A DNA stretch of 64,000 nucleotides, from positions 124,001 through 188,000 of the forward strand of contig JADCCX010000012.1 in NCBI GenBank assembly GCA_020252485.1, given 5' to 3'. Below the pieces are notes generated by a model. It had not been told where the DNA came from. It did no database searches and was given only the letters and a program-made list of their open reading frames with translations. Positions within the stretch are counted from its first letter, which is position 1. Each line of letters begins with the position of its first letter. A program made the position numbers and the translations under genes. The DNA comes from Methylocystis sp. GTDB lineage: Bacteria > Pseudomonadota > Alphaproteobacteria > Rhizobiales > Beijerinckiaceae. Shown here one piece after another: positions 37,136 to 46,556 of this stretch.

Positions 37136-38598
37136 GCGGCGATCCGCTGCTGCTCAAGGTGGCGGCGCAGCGCGATCTGCTGCTCGCCGGCAAGCTTTCG
37201 GCCTGCGAGCTCATGGCGCTTGCGCTCCAGCGCATCGACAGGCTGAACCCGGCGCTCAACGCCATCGTCCATTGCGATGCCGAGGGCGGCATGGCTCTCG
37301 CCCGGCTGGCGGATGCGCGCATCCGCACTGGCGCCAGCCGGCCGCTCGAGGGTCTGCCGATCACCATCAAGGATGCATTCGATGTGGCGGGAATGCCCTC
37401 CACCGGCGGGAGCCCAACGCTGCGCGAGCGCGTCCCGGCGATTGATGCCATCGCCGTGCGGCGCTTGCGGGACGCCGGCGCGATCATCATCGGCAAGAGC
37501 AACGTGCCGGTCTTCTCCGGCGATTTCCAGGCCTTCAATCCGCTGCATGGCATGACCAGCAATCCCTGGAACACGGCATTCTCCTCCGGTGGATCATCCG
37601 GCGGCGCTGCCGTCGCCGTGGCCACCGGCATGACCAGCTTCGAGCTCGGCTCGGATCAGGGAAGCTCGGTCCGCTGGCCCGCAGCGACGAACGGCGTCCA
37701 TGGCCTGAAGACAAGCTGGGGGCTGGTGTCGAGCTGGGGCATCATCCCCCCGCCGCCCGAGAAGCGCACCGAGCGCAACGTGGACTTGGTCGTCGTGGGT
37801 CCGCTGGCGCGCCATGCGGAGGATCTCGATCTGCTGCTGCCGCTTCTCTCCGGCCCGCGCGACTGGACGGCCGCCGGGCCGAGGCTCGCCCCGCCGCGCC
37901 GGATCGAACCGAAAGGCCTGCGCGTGGCGCTCTGGCTGGACGAGCCCTTCGCGCCGGTCGACCGGTCGGTCGCGGACGGCGTCCGCCATGCGGCGGCATT
38001 GCTGGCCGGCGAAGGTGCGGTCGTCAGCGGGACGGCGCGGCCGGGTTTCCGCTTCGAGGAAGCCTACGAGATCTTCGCGCTTCTCAACCACTGGATCGTC
38101 GGATACGGCCTGCCCGCCAAAATCCGCGACAAGATCGCCGGCCGCGCCAGCGCCTTCGCGCCAGGCGACCTTTCCCATGCCGCCCTGCAGGCGCGCGGCA
38201 TGCGGATGACGCCGGGGCTCTATCAGGAAATCGATTTCCGGCGGAAGCGGCTCTTCCGCCAATGGTCGGCCTTCTTCTCCCAATGGGATGTGGTGCTGTG
38301 TCCGCCCGCCCCGGTTTCGGCGCTCAGGCACGACCACGATCCCAATATCATGGCCCGGACGCTCGATGTGAACGGCGAGGCCCTGCCCTATCTGAATTTC
38401 CTGCATTGGGCGGCGCTGGCGGCAGGCGGCAATCTGCCCGCCGCCGTCGCGCCTGCCGGCCTCACGACGGAAGGCATGCCGCGCGGGGTCCAGATCATCG
38501 GCCCATTCATGGAGGACCGCACGCCGATCGCGGTTTCGGCCATGCTGGAGCGGCTGCAGGGCGGTTTTCGGCCGCCGCCTCTGGTTGAAGGGCTCTGA
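37132..38598 (+). CDS. Amidase (amidase-signature family), MarR-linked
   Basis: 488 aa. Triad Lys80 ('TIKDAFD'), Ser155 (in 'SSGGSSGGAA') and nucleophile Ser179 ('GSDQGSSVRWP', where SDxGGSxR is usual). It differs strongly from the amidase at 4078-5502 and is not GatA. The ATG overlaps the marR stop, so the pair forms one unit. Substrate unknown. Confidence 0.92.
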   Translation: MSGDPLLLKVAAQRDLLLAGKLSACELMALALQRIDRLNPALNAIVHCDAEGGMALARLADARIRTGASRPLEGLPITIKDAFDVAGMPSTGGSPTLRERVPAIDAIAVRRLRDAGAIIIGKSNVPVFSGDFQAFNPLHGMTSNPWNTAFSSGGSSGGAAVAVATGMTSFELGSDQGSSVRWPAATNGVHGLKTSWGLVSSWGIIPPPPEKRTERNVDLVVVGPLARHAEDLDLLLPLLSGPRDWTAAGPRLAPPRRIEPKGLRVALWLDEPFAPVDRSVADGVRHAAALLAGEGAVVSGTARPGFRFEEAYEIFALLNHWIVGYGLPAKIRDKIAGRASAFAPGDLSHAALQARGMRMTPGLYQEIDFRRKRLFRQWSAFFSQWDVVLCPPAPVSALRHDHDPNIMARTLDVNGEALPYLNFLHWAALAAGGNLPAAVAPAGLTTEGMPRGVQIIGPFMEDRTPIAVSAMLERLQGGFRPPPLVEGL

Positions 38599-38722
38599 TC
38601 CGGCCCGCTTCGCGGGGTTCCAAGAGATCTGCCTTGATTTTGGCCATGTGATCAGCTTCACGAAAGCCATGAAATCGCGTAAAATATCTTTTATTTCGCA
38701 CGAACGGTCGGAGGCAACCCGT

Positions 38723-39175
38723 ATGAGGCGCTTCAAGCCTATCATCGCGAGCCTGTCGCTCGGCTTTGCCGCGGCGGCAATTGCTTTGCCTTCGGGCGAG
38801 GCGATGGCCCAGGCCGCGAGCTGCCAGACCGATTTCCAGAAGGTGATGGGGCCTCGGCAGGCCCTGATCGACCGCATCAACGGCTTCCGCACCAAACGGC
38901 CTACGGCCGAACTCGCCTGCTCGACGCTGACGCAGCTTGTCGCGGCGGACCGCAAGGTGATCGACTGGATGACCGAAAACAAGGACTGGTGCCAGATTCC
39001 CGATGCGATCGTGGAGCAGCTGCAAGAGGCCAGCGGCCAGGCTGCAGCCTCCCGCAAGTCGACCTGCACTGCCGCGAAGAACCAGCAGATGCAGATGGAC
39101 AGGGCGAGGAGCCAACAGCCGAGCGGCCCGCCGCCCGTCGGCTCGGGCGTCCGCCTTCCGCAGGGCGCCTTGTGA
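38723..39175 (+). CDS. Secreted cysteine-containing protein of unknown function
   Basis: 150 aa. Signal peptide 'MRRFKPIIASLSLGFAAAAIALPSGEAMA', cut before QAAS. Four cysteines (in SCQTDF, ACSTL, WCQIPD, TCTAAK) spread over the mature part suggest two disulfides. The tail is Gln/Pro/Ser-rich. GGAGG lies before the ATG at 38723. Its stop overlaps the ubiA GTG. Not recognised as a named family. Confidence 0.75.
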   Translation: MRRFKPIIASLSLGFAAAAIALPSGEAMAQAASCQTDFQKVMGPRQALIDRINGFRTKRPTAELACSTLTQLVAADRKVIDWMTENKDWCQIPDAIVEQLQEASGQAAASRKSTCTAAKNQQMQMDRARSQQPSGPPPVGSGVRLPQGAL

Positions 39176-40089
39176 GCAAAAGCGCGCCGGCTGACGCCGC
39201 GCGCGGCAATCTCGTCGATCGCTATGCGCCCGCCGCGGCGCTACCCTACCTGCGCATGGCGCGGATCGACCGGCCGATCGGCTGGTGGCTGCTGCTGCTG
39301 CCCTGCTGGTGGTCATCGGTGCTGGCCGCAGCAGCGGCGGAGAAGCCGCCGAACTTGCTGCATCTGCTGCTGTTCCTGATCGGCGCGATCGCCATGCGCG
39401 GCGCCGGCTCCACCTGGAACGACATCATCGACCGCGATCTCGATGGCAGCGTCGAGCGCACCCGCAACAGGCCGCTCCCCGCCGGCCAGATCAGCGTCAC
39501 CCAGGCGATGCTCAGCGCCGGGGCGCTCAGTTTCATCGGGCTGCTGGTGCTGCTGTCCTTCAACGGTTTCGCGATCATCCTTGGCTTCGTCTCGCTGATC
39601 CCCGTTGCGATCTACCCGTTCATGAAGCGCCTGACCGATTATCCGCAGGCGGTCCTGGGTCTGGCCTTCGCCTGGGGGGCCCTGATGGGCTGGGCCTGTT
39701 TCGCCGGCGCCCTCGGCCTCGCGCCCGTGCTTCTTTATGTCGCGACAATCCTCTGGGTGATCGGATACGACACGATCTACGCCATTCAGGACATCGAGGA
39801 TGACGGCATCGTCGGCATCCGCTCCACGGCGCTCCGCTTCGGCGAGCGGTCTCCCGCCCTGATCGCGGGCTGCTATCTCGGCGCCGTGACCCTGATGGGC
39901 GCGGCGCTCATCATCGCCGATGCCGATCCGCCGTCCTGGCTGGGCCTCATCGGCTTTGCCCTCCATCTATGCTGGCAGGTGACGCGGGTGAACCCGCAGG
40001 ACGGGCCGGGCGCGCTCAGGCTTTTCAAATCGAACCGCGACGCAGGCCTGATCCTCTTCGCCGGCCTGCTGGTCGATTGTTTGACCTGA
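39172..40089 (+). CDS. ubiA: 4-hydroxybenzoate octaprenyltransferase
   Basis: 305 aa inner-membrane prenyltransferase of ubiquinone synthesis. Two Asp-rich motifs bind Mg-diphosphate: 'NDIIDRDLDGSVERTRNRPLPAG' and 'DTIYAIQDIEDDGIVGIRSTALRFG', each followed by TM segments; nine hydrophobic stretches overall. 'MARIDRPIGWWLLLLPCWWS' is the classical UbiA N-terminus. Start GTG 39172 overlaps the previous stop (GTGA). Confidence 0.95.
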   Translation: MSKSAPADAARGNLVDRYAPAAALPYLRMARIDRPIGWWLLLLPCWWSSVLAAAAAEKPPNLLHLLLFLIGAIAMRGAGSTWNDIIDRDLDGSVERTRNRPLPAGQISVTQAMLSAGALSFIGLLVLLSFNGFAIILGFVSLIPVAIYPFMKRLTDYPQAVLGLAFAWGALMGWACFAGALGLAPVLLYVATILWVIGYDTIYAIQDIEDDGIVGIRSTALRFGERSPALIAGCYLGAVTLMGAALIIADADPPSWLGLIGFALHLCWQVTRVNPQDGPGALRLFKSNRDAGLILFAGLLVDCLT

Positions 40090-40099
40090 TCCCTTCCGG

Positions 40100-40275
40100 A
40101 ACGGCCGGCGAAGCGCTACATTGCATGGGCGAGGCTGTGCGGTGCGCCAGGAGAAGAATTTCCCGGGGCCTTATCGATCCATCGGGAGCTGTCCCTGTCC
40201 GAGACCGTGGTTTCGGGCATCACGGCACCCACCTGCTTATGTAGGTCTCCGGAATCGATACTCCGACGGCCGAGG
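40100..40275 (+). ncRNA. ssrS: Candidate 6S RNA
   Basis: The ~265-bp gap after ubiA has no protein gene. It contains the pattern I associate with alphaproteobacterial 6S RNA: GCTGTGCGGTGCGCCAGG near 40133, GGGGCCTTATCGATCC near 40168, CACGGCACCCACCTGC then TTAT and GTAGGT (an ACCTGC/GTAGGT hairpin at about 40230-40245). The ends CGGCCG (40102-40107) and CGGCCG (40267-40272) can pair as a closing stem. CCGTG...CACGG forms another helix. 6S RNA binds sigma-70 RNA polymerase in stationary phase. Boundaries and strand are estimates. Confidence 0.5.
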
Positions 40276-40315
40276 CGGCTTCGCACCCGGTCCATCATGA
40301 GCTCCCCGCCGAAGC

Positions 40316-40337
40316 GGGCGCGGGAAGAGATGCGCCC
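40316..40337 (+). terminator. Hairpin following the 6S RNA candidate
   Basis: GGGCGC (40316-40321) and GCGCCC (40332-40337) pair over a 10-nt loop and are followed by GTCTTGAGG, so only a weak U tract. It may end the upstream transcript or the hepT transcript from the other side. Confidence 0.3.
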
Positions 40338-40355
40338 GTCTTGAGGTCAGTCAGG

Positions 40356-40712
40356 CTATTCCTGCTGCTCGTTCAGCATCGACTCGAGCGCCAACTGCAG
40401 CGGATCGAGTTCCCGTTCATAGACATTCCAGAGAATTTCATAGTCAATCTTGTTGTAGGCATGCCGCAGCTGATTTCCGAGCCCGCGAATGTTTCGCCAG
40501 GGAATGTCCTTCCCATGCCGCTGCTGCCATTCCTCCGGCACTCTGGAAGATGCTTCACTGAGGATTTCCAGATAACGTTCGAAGGCAGCCCGCACGATTT
40601 CATCACGCCACAGAACGTCAAATGTCTTGCCGTTCAGCAGCCTGCGGATGCTGGCGATTGCGCCAAGCATATCCTTGACGCGCCAGAACGCCCGCCGGTC
40701 GTCAGAAGACAT
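40356..40712 (-). CDS. HepT-like HEPN toxin (DUF86)
   Basis: 118 aa. 'DDRRAFWRVKDMLGAIASIRRLL' opens the four-helix HEPN fold; the active-site region is 'RGLGNQLRHAYNKIDYEILWNV'. The His-x-Tyr part is intact (HAY, Tyr being the residue AMPylated by MntA in studied pairs), but the Arg of the usual R-x4-6-H motif (…RN…H) is Gly here (GNQLRH), with an Arg directly before the His. ATG 40712 overlaps the mntA stop by 11 bp. Confidence 0.85.
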   Translation of the reverse strand: MSSDDRRAFWRVKDMLGAIASIRRLLNGKTFDVLWRDEIVRAAFERYLEILSEASSRVPEEWQQRHGKDIPWRNIRGLGNQLRHAYNKIDYEILWNVYERELDPLQLALESMLNEQQE

Positions 40713-41007
40713 GCCTGATGTCGCCAGAGATCTCCTTCCGGAACTCCGGATCGAGGCTTCTGTTGAAAAAGACATTGGCGGAAATGCCCAGATCGTCGCC
40801 AATCAGGTCGCAAAGCCCCACCCAGTCGAAGGCCGACATTTTGGCGTCAGGGTTGACGTCAATCAGCACATCGATGTCGCTGCCGGGCCGGGAATCGCCC
40901 CGCGCGCGCGAGCCGAAAATCGATAATGAGGTCACCCCCCGTGCTCGCAATTCCGGCTCAAGCGCTTTCAGCGCCAAAATCGGGTTCGGATCGGCCAAGA
41001 CAGACAT
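40702..41007 (-). CDS. MntA-type minimal nucleotidyltransferase antitoxin
   Basis: 101 aa. The nucleotidyltransferase motif 'SIFGSRARGDSRPGSDIDVLIDV' (GSx10DxD) is complete, as in MntA proteins that AMPylate and silence HepT toxins. It precedes the HEPN gene with an 11-bp overlap, so the two are co-expressed. The pair is a type VII toxin-antitoxin module, often found with defence islands; none is evident here. Confidence 0.88.
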   Translation of the reverse strand: MSVLADPNPILALKALEPELRARGVTSLSIFGSRARGDSRPGSDIDVLIDVNPDAKMSAFDWVGLCDLIGDDLGISANVFFNRSLDPEFRKEISGDIRHVF

Positions 41008-41062
41008 GCCCTGCCTATACCAAAGATGGCCGATCCTGAAAATGCCGGCCGATGTACCGGCC

Positions 41063-41920
41063 TCAGGCTGCGATCTGGAGGCTAGGGGCGGCGCGCATCA
41101 CCTCGTGATCGACATGGGCTTCGAAGCGCTTGAAGTTTTCGGCGAAAAGCTGGTTCAGCTTCTTTGCGGTGGCCGCGAAATCCGCCTTGTCGGCCCAGGT
41201 CTTGTAGGGCGTGAGGATATGCGGCTCGACTCCCGGCACCTCCGAGGGAACCGCCAGGCCGAAATGGGGATCGGTCCTGAACTTCGCCCTGGCGAGCGAG
41301 CCATCGAGCGCCGCCGTCAGCAGGCGGCGGGTGACGCGGATCGGCATGCGGCGGCCGACGCCGTATTTGCCGCCGGTCCAGCCGGTGTTGACCAGCCAGC
41401 AATCGACATGGTGCTTGGCGATGAGATCGCGCAGCAGATTGCCGTAGATTGAGGGGTGCGAGGGCATGAAGGGCGCGCCGAAGCAGGCCGAGAAGGTGGC
41501 TTCGGGATCCTTCACGCCGCGCTCGGTGCCGGCCACCTTGGCGGTGTAGCCGGAGAGGAAATGATACATCGCCTGGGCGCTGTCGAGCTTGGCGATCGGC
41601 GGCAGCACGCCCCAGGCGTCGCAGGTGAGCATGACGATGTTCTTGGGCGTGCCGGCGCGGCCCGTCATGGAGGCGTTGGGGATGAAATCGAGCGGATAGG
41701 CGCAGCGCGTGTTCTCGGTCTTCGCGCCATCGTCGAAACGGCCCGTGAAGATGCCGGTGTCGACCCGGAGCGCCCCGCCCTTGACGATCATCCCTTCGCC
41801 GCGGGCAAGCGCTTCCTCATAAAGCGCGGGGGCCTCAAGGTTCCAGCGAACCGCATTCAGTTTGCGAAAGCCGAAGGATGACGCGTCACAGGCCGCGTTG
41901 AAGATGCCGATGTTCTGCAC
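41063..41920 (-). pseudogene. pckA: Phosphoenolpyruvate carboxykinase (ATP), internally deleted in frame
   Basis: 285 aa instead of about 535. Residues 1-61 match the N-terminus ('[28 protein letters not shown]', '[13 protein letters not shown]'). From residue 62 it continues as the distal part ('[23 protein letters not shown]', '[20 protein letters not shown]', '[23 protein letters not shown]', '[19 protein letters not shown]') to a normal C-terminus. About 250 residues between them are gone, including the P-loop (G-x-S-G-T-G-K-T) and metal-binding residues, so it cannot make oxaloacetate to PEP. The junction is near 41737. The frame stays open, so a shortened protein may be made. Confidence 0.85.
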
Positions 41921-42116
41921 GGTGGACCTCCCATGGCACCATTGAATGCTGGGCCTGACGCCCGGCGCTTGTTGATGCTGCGTTTAGCCGACGAATCCTG
42001 CAGACTCAATGAACCGAGGCGGAGACTTCTCCTGTTTTTCGGGTCTCGGCGAAGGAACATGGTTGACGGCGTTCACCCGTCCGTGTCTTGCCGGGCCGCC
42101 ATTCCGGAAATGCAGC

Positions 42117-43001
42117 ATGACCCTCATCAACCAGAACCGCCTCGGCATCGGCCTCATGTGCCTGGGCATCCTCCTGTTCGCGCTCAACGACGTGATGGGG
42201 AAATGGCTGGTCGCGACCTACACGGTGGGGCAAGTGCTGCTGCTTCGGAGCCTTGCCGCCATCCTGATCCTTGTGCCTTTCATCCTGAAGGAAGGCGTGG
42301 GAACGATCCTGAACGCGCCCCGGCCGGGCCTGCAATTGGCCCGCGTCGCCTTCGGCACGATCGAGACCGCCTGTTTCTACTGGGCCGTAACAACGCTGCC
42401 GCTGGTCAGCGTGATGACCTATTATCTCTCCGCGCCGCTCTATGTCGCGGCAATTGCCCCGTTTCTGCTGCGCGAGCGGCTCGCACGCGATCAGTGGATT
42501 GCGGTCGTGCTGGGCTTCATCGGCGTGCTGATGGTGCTCAGGCCTTCCGCCGAGACCCTGACGCTGCCCGCCATCGTCGCCATCATCGGCAGCCTTCTCT
42601 ATGCGGGGCTGATGCTCTCCACGCGGATGCTGCGCGGCACATCGGCGACCTCGCTCATCGTCTGGCAGACGACCGGCGCACTGGTCCTCGGCGCCGTTCT
42701 CGCCCCCTTCGGCTGGGTGCAGCCGACTTGGCGCGATTTCGCCCTGCTGTCGATGCTGGGCGTGGTGGCGATGGGCGCGCATGTCCTGGTCGCCCAGGCG
42801 CTGAGGATTGCGCCGGCGGCAGTGGTCAGCCCGTTCAACTACACGCTGATCGTCTGGGCCGCCATCTTCGGCTGGCTGTTCTTCGGCGAATGGCCGGATG
42901 GCTGGATGATCGCCGGAGCGATTGTCATTGTCGCTGCGGGCCTATACCTGCTGAGCCGCGAGGGGCGGACGGCCCCAACACCGCAGGTGGATCCTCCCTG
43001 A
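42117..43001 (+). CDS. EamA/DMT-family transporter
   Basis: 294 aa with ten hydrophobic helices in two EamA repeats: '[23 protein letters not shown]' opens the first, '[23 protein letters not shown]' the second, ending '[41 protein letters not shown]'. Typical drug/metabolite exporter layout; substrate unknown. The ATG at 42117 fits the family; the longer frame from 42009 adds a non-membrane leader. hisF follows by 19 bp. Confidence 0.9.
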   Translation: MTLINQNRLGIGLMCLGILLFALNDVMGKWLVATYTVGQVLLLRSLAAILILVPFILKEGVGTILNAPRPGLQLARVAFGTIETACFYWAVTTLPLVSVMTYYLSAPLYVAAIAPFLLRERLARDQWIAVVLGFIGVLMVLRPSAETLTLPAIVAIIGSLLYAGLMLSTRMLRGTSATSLIVWQTTGALVLGAVLAPFGWVQPTWRDFALLSMLGVVAMGAHVLVAQALRIAPAAVVSPFNYTLIVWAAIFGWLFFGEWPDGWMIAGAIVIVAAGLYLLSREGRTAPTPQVDPP

Positions 43002-43020
43002 CCCAAGCGAAGGTTTCGCC

Positions 43021-43794
43021 GTGCTGAAGACGCGCATCATTCCCTGCCTCGACGTCAAGGACGGCCGCGTCGTCAAGGGCGTGCAATTCGTCGATCTGAT
43101 TGACGCCGGCGACCCCGTGGAAGCGGCCAAGGCCTATGATGCCGCCGGCGCGGACGAGCTCTGTTTCCTCGACATCACGGCCAGCCACGAGAACCGGGGC
43201 ACGATCCTCGATGTGGTGCGGCGCACGGCGGAGGCCTGCTTCATGCCGGTGACGGTGGGCGGCGGCGTGCGCAGCATCGAGGATATCCGGGCGCTGATGC
43301 TGGCGGGCGCAGATAAAGTGTCGATCAATTCCGCCGCCGTGAAGGACCCCGCCATCGTGGCCCGGGCGGCGGAGAAATTCGGCAGCCAGGCCATCGTCGT
43401 GGCGATCGACGCGAAGCGCGTCTCGCAGGCTGGCGAGGCGGACCGCTGGGACATCTTCACCCATGGCGGGCGGCAGGACACCGGCATCGACGCCGTCACC
43501 TTCGCGCGGAAGGTCGCCGAGCTTGGCGCGGGCGAAATCCTGCTCACCTCGATGGACCGCGACGGCACGAAATCGGGCTTCGATCTCGCCCTCACCCGGG
43601 CGATCAGCGATGCCGTGCCGGTCCCGGTCGTCGCCTCCGGCGGCGTTGGCGCGCTCGATCATTTCGTCGAAGGCGTGGTGAAAGGCGGGGCCAGCGCGGT
43701 GCTGGCGGCCTCGGTCTTCCATTTCGGGACCTTCACCATCGGCGAGGTGAAGCGGCATATGGCGAAGGCGGGCGTGCCGGTCAGGCTGGATTAG
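43021..43794 (+). CDS. hisF: Imidazole glycerol phosphate synthase, cyclase subunit
   Basis: 257 aa TIM barrel, histidine biosynthesis. Catalytic Asp11 ('[18 protein letters not shown]') and the second Asp in 'VVAIDAKRV', phosphate loops 'GGGVRSIED' and 'ASGGVGAL', with '[17 protein letters not shown]'. Start is a GTG. Partner hisH and the rest of the his cluster are not in the window, so hisF is stranded from its usual hisBHAF group. Confidence 0.96.
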   Translation: MLKTRIIPCLDVKDGRVVKGVQFVDLIDAGDPVEAAKAYDAAGADELCFLDITASHENRGTILDVVRRTAEACFMPVTVGGGVRSIEDIRALMLAGADKVSINSAAVKDPAIVARAAEKFGSQAIVVAIDAKRVSQAGEADRWDIFTHGGRQDTGIDAVTFARKVAELGAGEILLTSMDRDGTKSGFDLALTRAISDAVPVPVVASGGVGALDHFVEGVVKGGASAVLAASVFHFGTFTIGEVKRHMAKAGVPVRLD

Positions 43795-43805
43795 CGGCTT
43801 TTCAC

Positions 43806-43884
43806 GTCATGCCCGGCCTTGAGCCGGGCATCCATGTTTTCATGCATTGGACAAAGACGTGGGTGGCCGGGTCAGGCCCGGCCA
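43806..43884. repeat. Paired-hairpin intergenic repeat, second copy
   Basis: GTCATGCCCGGCcttgaGCCGGGCATCCATG at 43806-43835 and GTGGgtGGCCGGGtcaGGCCCGGCCATAACG at 43860-43884 repeat the layout of 301-417. It separates convergent hisF and rmuC and may work as a two-way terminator. Confidence 0.55.
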
Positions 43885-43920
43885 TAACGCGGCAAAGCCC
43901 CGAAAGACTTCGCCTTGCCC

Positions 43921-45084
43921 TCACTCCGCCGCGCGCACCACCGGGATCGCCGCCCGCGTTTCCTCGAATTCCAACGCCTCGATCCGCTGGCCGCGCTTGC
44001 CGATCTTGTCGGATGAGGTGGCGATATCGCCCACATCTTTCTGCGCCAGGCGGAAGTGATCATCGAGCTTCGCGGTCCGCTCCTGCAACCGGCGCACATC
44101 CTCCAGCAGCAGGCCCACCTCCTTCTGCAATACGCCCGCCTGTTCGCGCATGCGGGCATCGCGCACGATGGCCTGCATCACCTGGATCGCCATCATCAGC
44201 AGCGAGGGCGAGACGATGATGATCTTGGCGCGATGCGCCTTCTGGATCACATCCTCGAACCGGTCGGCGATGGTGGCGTAGAGCGATTCGGACGGAATGA
44301 AGAGGAAGGCCATGTCCTGCGTTTCGCCGGGGATGAGATAACGCTCGACGATATCGCCGATATGCTTGTTGATGTCATTGCGCACCTGCCGCTCGGCTGT
44401 GGCGAGACGCAGATCATCGCCCTTGGCGGCCTCCAGAAGCTGAAAGGCCTCAAGCGGGAATTTGGCGTCGACGACCAGCAGCCGCTCGTCGCCCGGCAGG
44501 CGGATCGCGCAATCGGGCCGCTTGCCGTTTGAGAGCGTCACCTGGAATTCATAGGCCGAGGGCGGCAGGCCATCGCGCACGATGGCCTCCATCCGCCCCT
44601 GCCCGAAGGCGCCGCGGGATTGCTTGTTGGCGAGGATGTCCTTCAGCGCCAACACTTCACCGGTGAGATCGGCGAGGTTCTTCTGCGCGCTGTCGATCAC
44701 GGCGAGCCGCTCGTTCAGTTTGCCGAGGTTCTCGGACTGTTTCTCGCTCTGCTGCTGCAGCCCCTGGCCCAGCGAGGCGCGCATCGCATCCATCCGGTCG
44801 GACATGGCTCTGACGAGATCGCTCTGCCGGCCGCCGAAAATCTCCGCCATCGTCTGCATGCGGGCCGTGAGTTCGGCCTGCAGCTGGTTCATGGCGGCGA
44901 CCTTGTCGTCCATCTCCCGCTGGCGCTCGGCCGCGGCGGCGGCCTCCAGCGCCCTTGCCTGGTTGGCGCGAAGCACCAGCCAGACCAGCGCGATCAGCAG
45001 GATCAGCGCAACGCCGGCGCCAGCCATCAGCAGGTCGCGCAGGGTGACCGGAGTCTGGCCCAGAATCAGCACGATTTCGTTCAT
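43921..45084 (-). CDS. rmuC: DNA recombination protein RmuC
   Basis: 387 aa. One N-terminal TM ('[21 protein letters not shown]'), a long coiled coil to about 170, then the PD-(D/E)XK-like RmuC core: '[45 protein letters not shown]' and '[28 protein letters not shown]'. 'DAKFP' carries the nuclease-like Asp/Lys. Linked to limiting inversions at repeats. Start ATG 45084 sits at the TM start; the long upstream open frame is antisense to def. Confidence 0.92.
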   Translation of the reverse strand: MNEIVLILGQTPVTLRDLLMAGAGVALILLIALVWLVLRANQARALEAAAAAERQREMDDKVAAMNQLQAELTARMQTMAEIFGGRQSDLVRAMSDRMDAMRASLGQGLQQQSEKQSENLGKLNERLAVIDSAQKNLADLTGEVLALKDILANKQSRGAFGQGRMEAIVRDGLPPSAYEFQVTLSNGKRPDCAIRLPGDERLLVVDAKFPLEAFQLLEAAKGDDLRLATAERQVRNDINKHIGDIVERYLIPGETQDMAFLFIPSESLYATIADRFEDVIQKAHRAKIIIVSPSLLMMAIQVMQAIVRDARMREQAGVLQKEVGLLLEDVRRLQERTAKLDDHFRLAQKDVGDIATSSDKIGKRGQRIEALEFEETRAAIPVVRAAE

Positions 45085-45207
45085 GGGCGGAAATCTAGCG
45101 CGCGGCGGCGGCAAAGTCGAACGAAAGTGGAACGATTGACCGTAGCTTCCCAAACCCATATCTGCTTTTTCACAGAAAACAGCCCGGACACCGACGGCAC
45201 CGACCCT

Positions 45208-45720
45208 ATGGCGACCCGAAAGATCATCATCCTCCCCGACGCACAGCTTCGGCTGGTGTCCGCCCCCGTTGCAGCACTCGACAAGGCCGTGCAGGCGCTC
45301 GCCGAGGACATGCTGGAAACGATGTACGAGGCGCCCGGCATCGGGCTCGCCGCCATCCAGATCGGCGTGCCGCAACGGCTGATGGTGATCGACCTCGCCA
45401 AAAAGGATGAACCGAAACAGCCGATCGTCTTCATCAATCCCGAGATCGTGGCCCGCTCCGAGGAGACCTCCTCCTATGAGGAGGGCTGCCTCTCGATCCC
45501 GGAATATTACGAGGAGGTGACCCGGCCGGCGGCGGTGACCGTGCGGTTCCAGGACCTCAAGGGCAAGGCCGAGCAGATCGACGCCGACGGGCTGCTCGCC
45601 ACCTGCATCCAGCACGAGATCGACCATCTCGATGGCAAGCTGTTCATCGATTATCTGTCGAAGCTGAAGCGCGACCGGGTGATCAAGAAATTCACCAAGC
45701 TCGCCCGGCGCGAGGATTAA
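45208..45720 (+). CDS. def: Peptide deformylase
   Basis: 170 aa. The three motifs are intact: '[10 protein letters not shown]' (GxGxAAxQ), '[10 protein letters not shown]' (EGCLS) and '[12 protein letters not shown]' (HExDH), giving the Cys-His-His metal site. Removes the formyl group from nascent proteins. ATG 45208 (MATRKIIIL) is the standard start; upstream open frame is antisense to rmuC. fmt, its usual partner, is not adjacent. Confidence 0.96.
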   Translation: MATRKIIILPDAQLRLVSAPVAALDKAVQALAEDMLETMYEAPGIGLAAIQIGVPQRLMVIDLAKKDEPKQPIVFINPEIVARSEETSSYEEGCLSIPEYYEEVTRPAAVTVRFQDLKGKAEQIDADGLLATCIQHEIDHLDGKLFIDYLSKLKRDRVIKKFTKLARRED

Positions 45721-45734
45721 TCCCGCCAGTGCGT

Positions 45735-45866
45735 GGCGCTCGCCGCCTTTGCGAGCGCAGCGAAGCAATCCAGAACAACGCGTCAAACACGCCTTCGTTA
45801 CAAATCGGCCTCTGGATTGCTTTGTCGCTTCGCTCCGCGCAATGACGGTCAGTGCGAGGATTAATC
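45735..45866. repeat. Intergenic inverted repeat of the AGCGAAGCAATCC family
   Basis: AGCGAAGCAATCCAGA (45759-45774) pairs with TCTGGATTGCTTTGTCGCTTCGCT (from 45811) across a 36-bp loop, and GCAATGACGGTCAGTGCGAGG follows. This 'CGTCATTGCGCGGAGCGAAGCGACAAAGCAATCC' type of element is a common dispersed palindrome in alphaproteobacterial genomes. It separates convergent def and dnaQ. Confidence 0.65.
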
Positions 45867-46556
45867 CCGCTCGATGTAGCTTTTCCAGAGCGCCTTCTCG
45901 CCCATCCCAGCCACGAAAGCGGCATGGGCCCTGATCTCCGCCTCGGTCAGCAGGGGCTGCAGAGGTTCCGGACGCGCAACAGGGGTCAGCGTCGCCGAAG
46001 CAATGGCGCCGCTGCGCGGCCCGCCGTCGAAACCGAGCGCAGCCTGCTTGCCGCCGAGCAATTCGGAATAGACTTCCGCCAGGATCTCCGCATCGAGCAG
46101 CGCGCCATGCTTGACCCGATGGGCATTGCTGATGCCGAAACGCTCGCAAAGCGCATCCAACGAGGCTTTCGCGCCGGGAAACTTCCGCCTGGCGAGCTGC
46201 ACCGTATCGACCACGCGCTCCAGGCTGATCGCCGGCTTTTTCACCCGCTCGAACTCGGCATTGATGAAGCCCATATCGAAACCGGCGTTATGGGCGACGA
46301 GCTGCGCGCCATCCAGAAATTCCCAGAGCTCATCGGCGATCGCCGGGAACAGCGGCTTGTCCTTCAGAAACTCCGTCGAAAGCCCGTGAACCTCGAAGGC
46401 CTCGAAGGGCATGTCGCGCTCAGGATTGATGTACTGGTGGAAAACCCGGCCGGTCGGGAAGCGGTTGACCATCTCGATGCAGCCGATTTCAACCAGCCTG
46501 TGCCCCTCGCGCGGGTTCAGGCCGGTGGTCTCCGTATCGAAGATGATCTCGCGCAT
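45861..46556 (-). CDS. dnaQ: DNA polymerase III epsilon subunit (proofreading exonuclease)
   Basis: 231 aa. Exo I '[26 protein letters not shown]', Exo II '[19 protein letters not shown]', Exo III '[17 protein letters not shown]', the DEDDh set of DnaQ. C-terminal tail carries the segment that binds the polymerase alpha subunit. Overlaps the coaE stop by one base. It is in the order maf-aroE-coaE-dnaQ that flanks the origin in many alphaproteobacteria. Confidence 0.96.
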   Translation of the reverse strand: MREIIFDTETTGLNPREGHRLVEIGCIEMVNRFPTGRVFHQYINPERDMPFEAFEVHGLSTEFLKDKPLFPAIADELWEFLDGAQLVAHNAGFDMGFINAEFERVKKPAISLERVVDTVQLARRKFPGAKASLDALCERFGISNAHRVKHGALLDAEILAEVYSELLGGKQAALGFDGGPRSGAIASATLTPVARPEPLQPLLTEAEIRAHAAFVAGMGEKALWKSYIERD

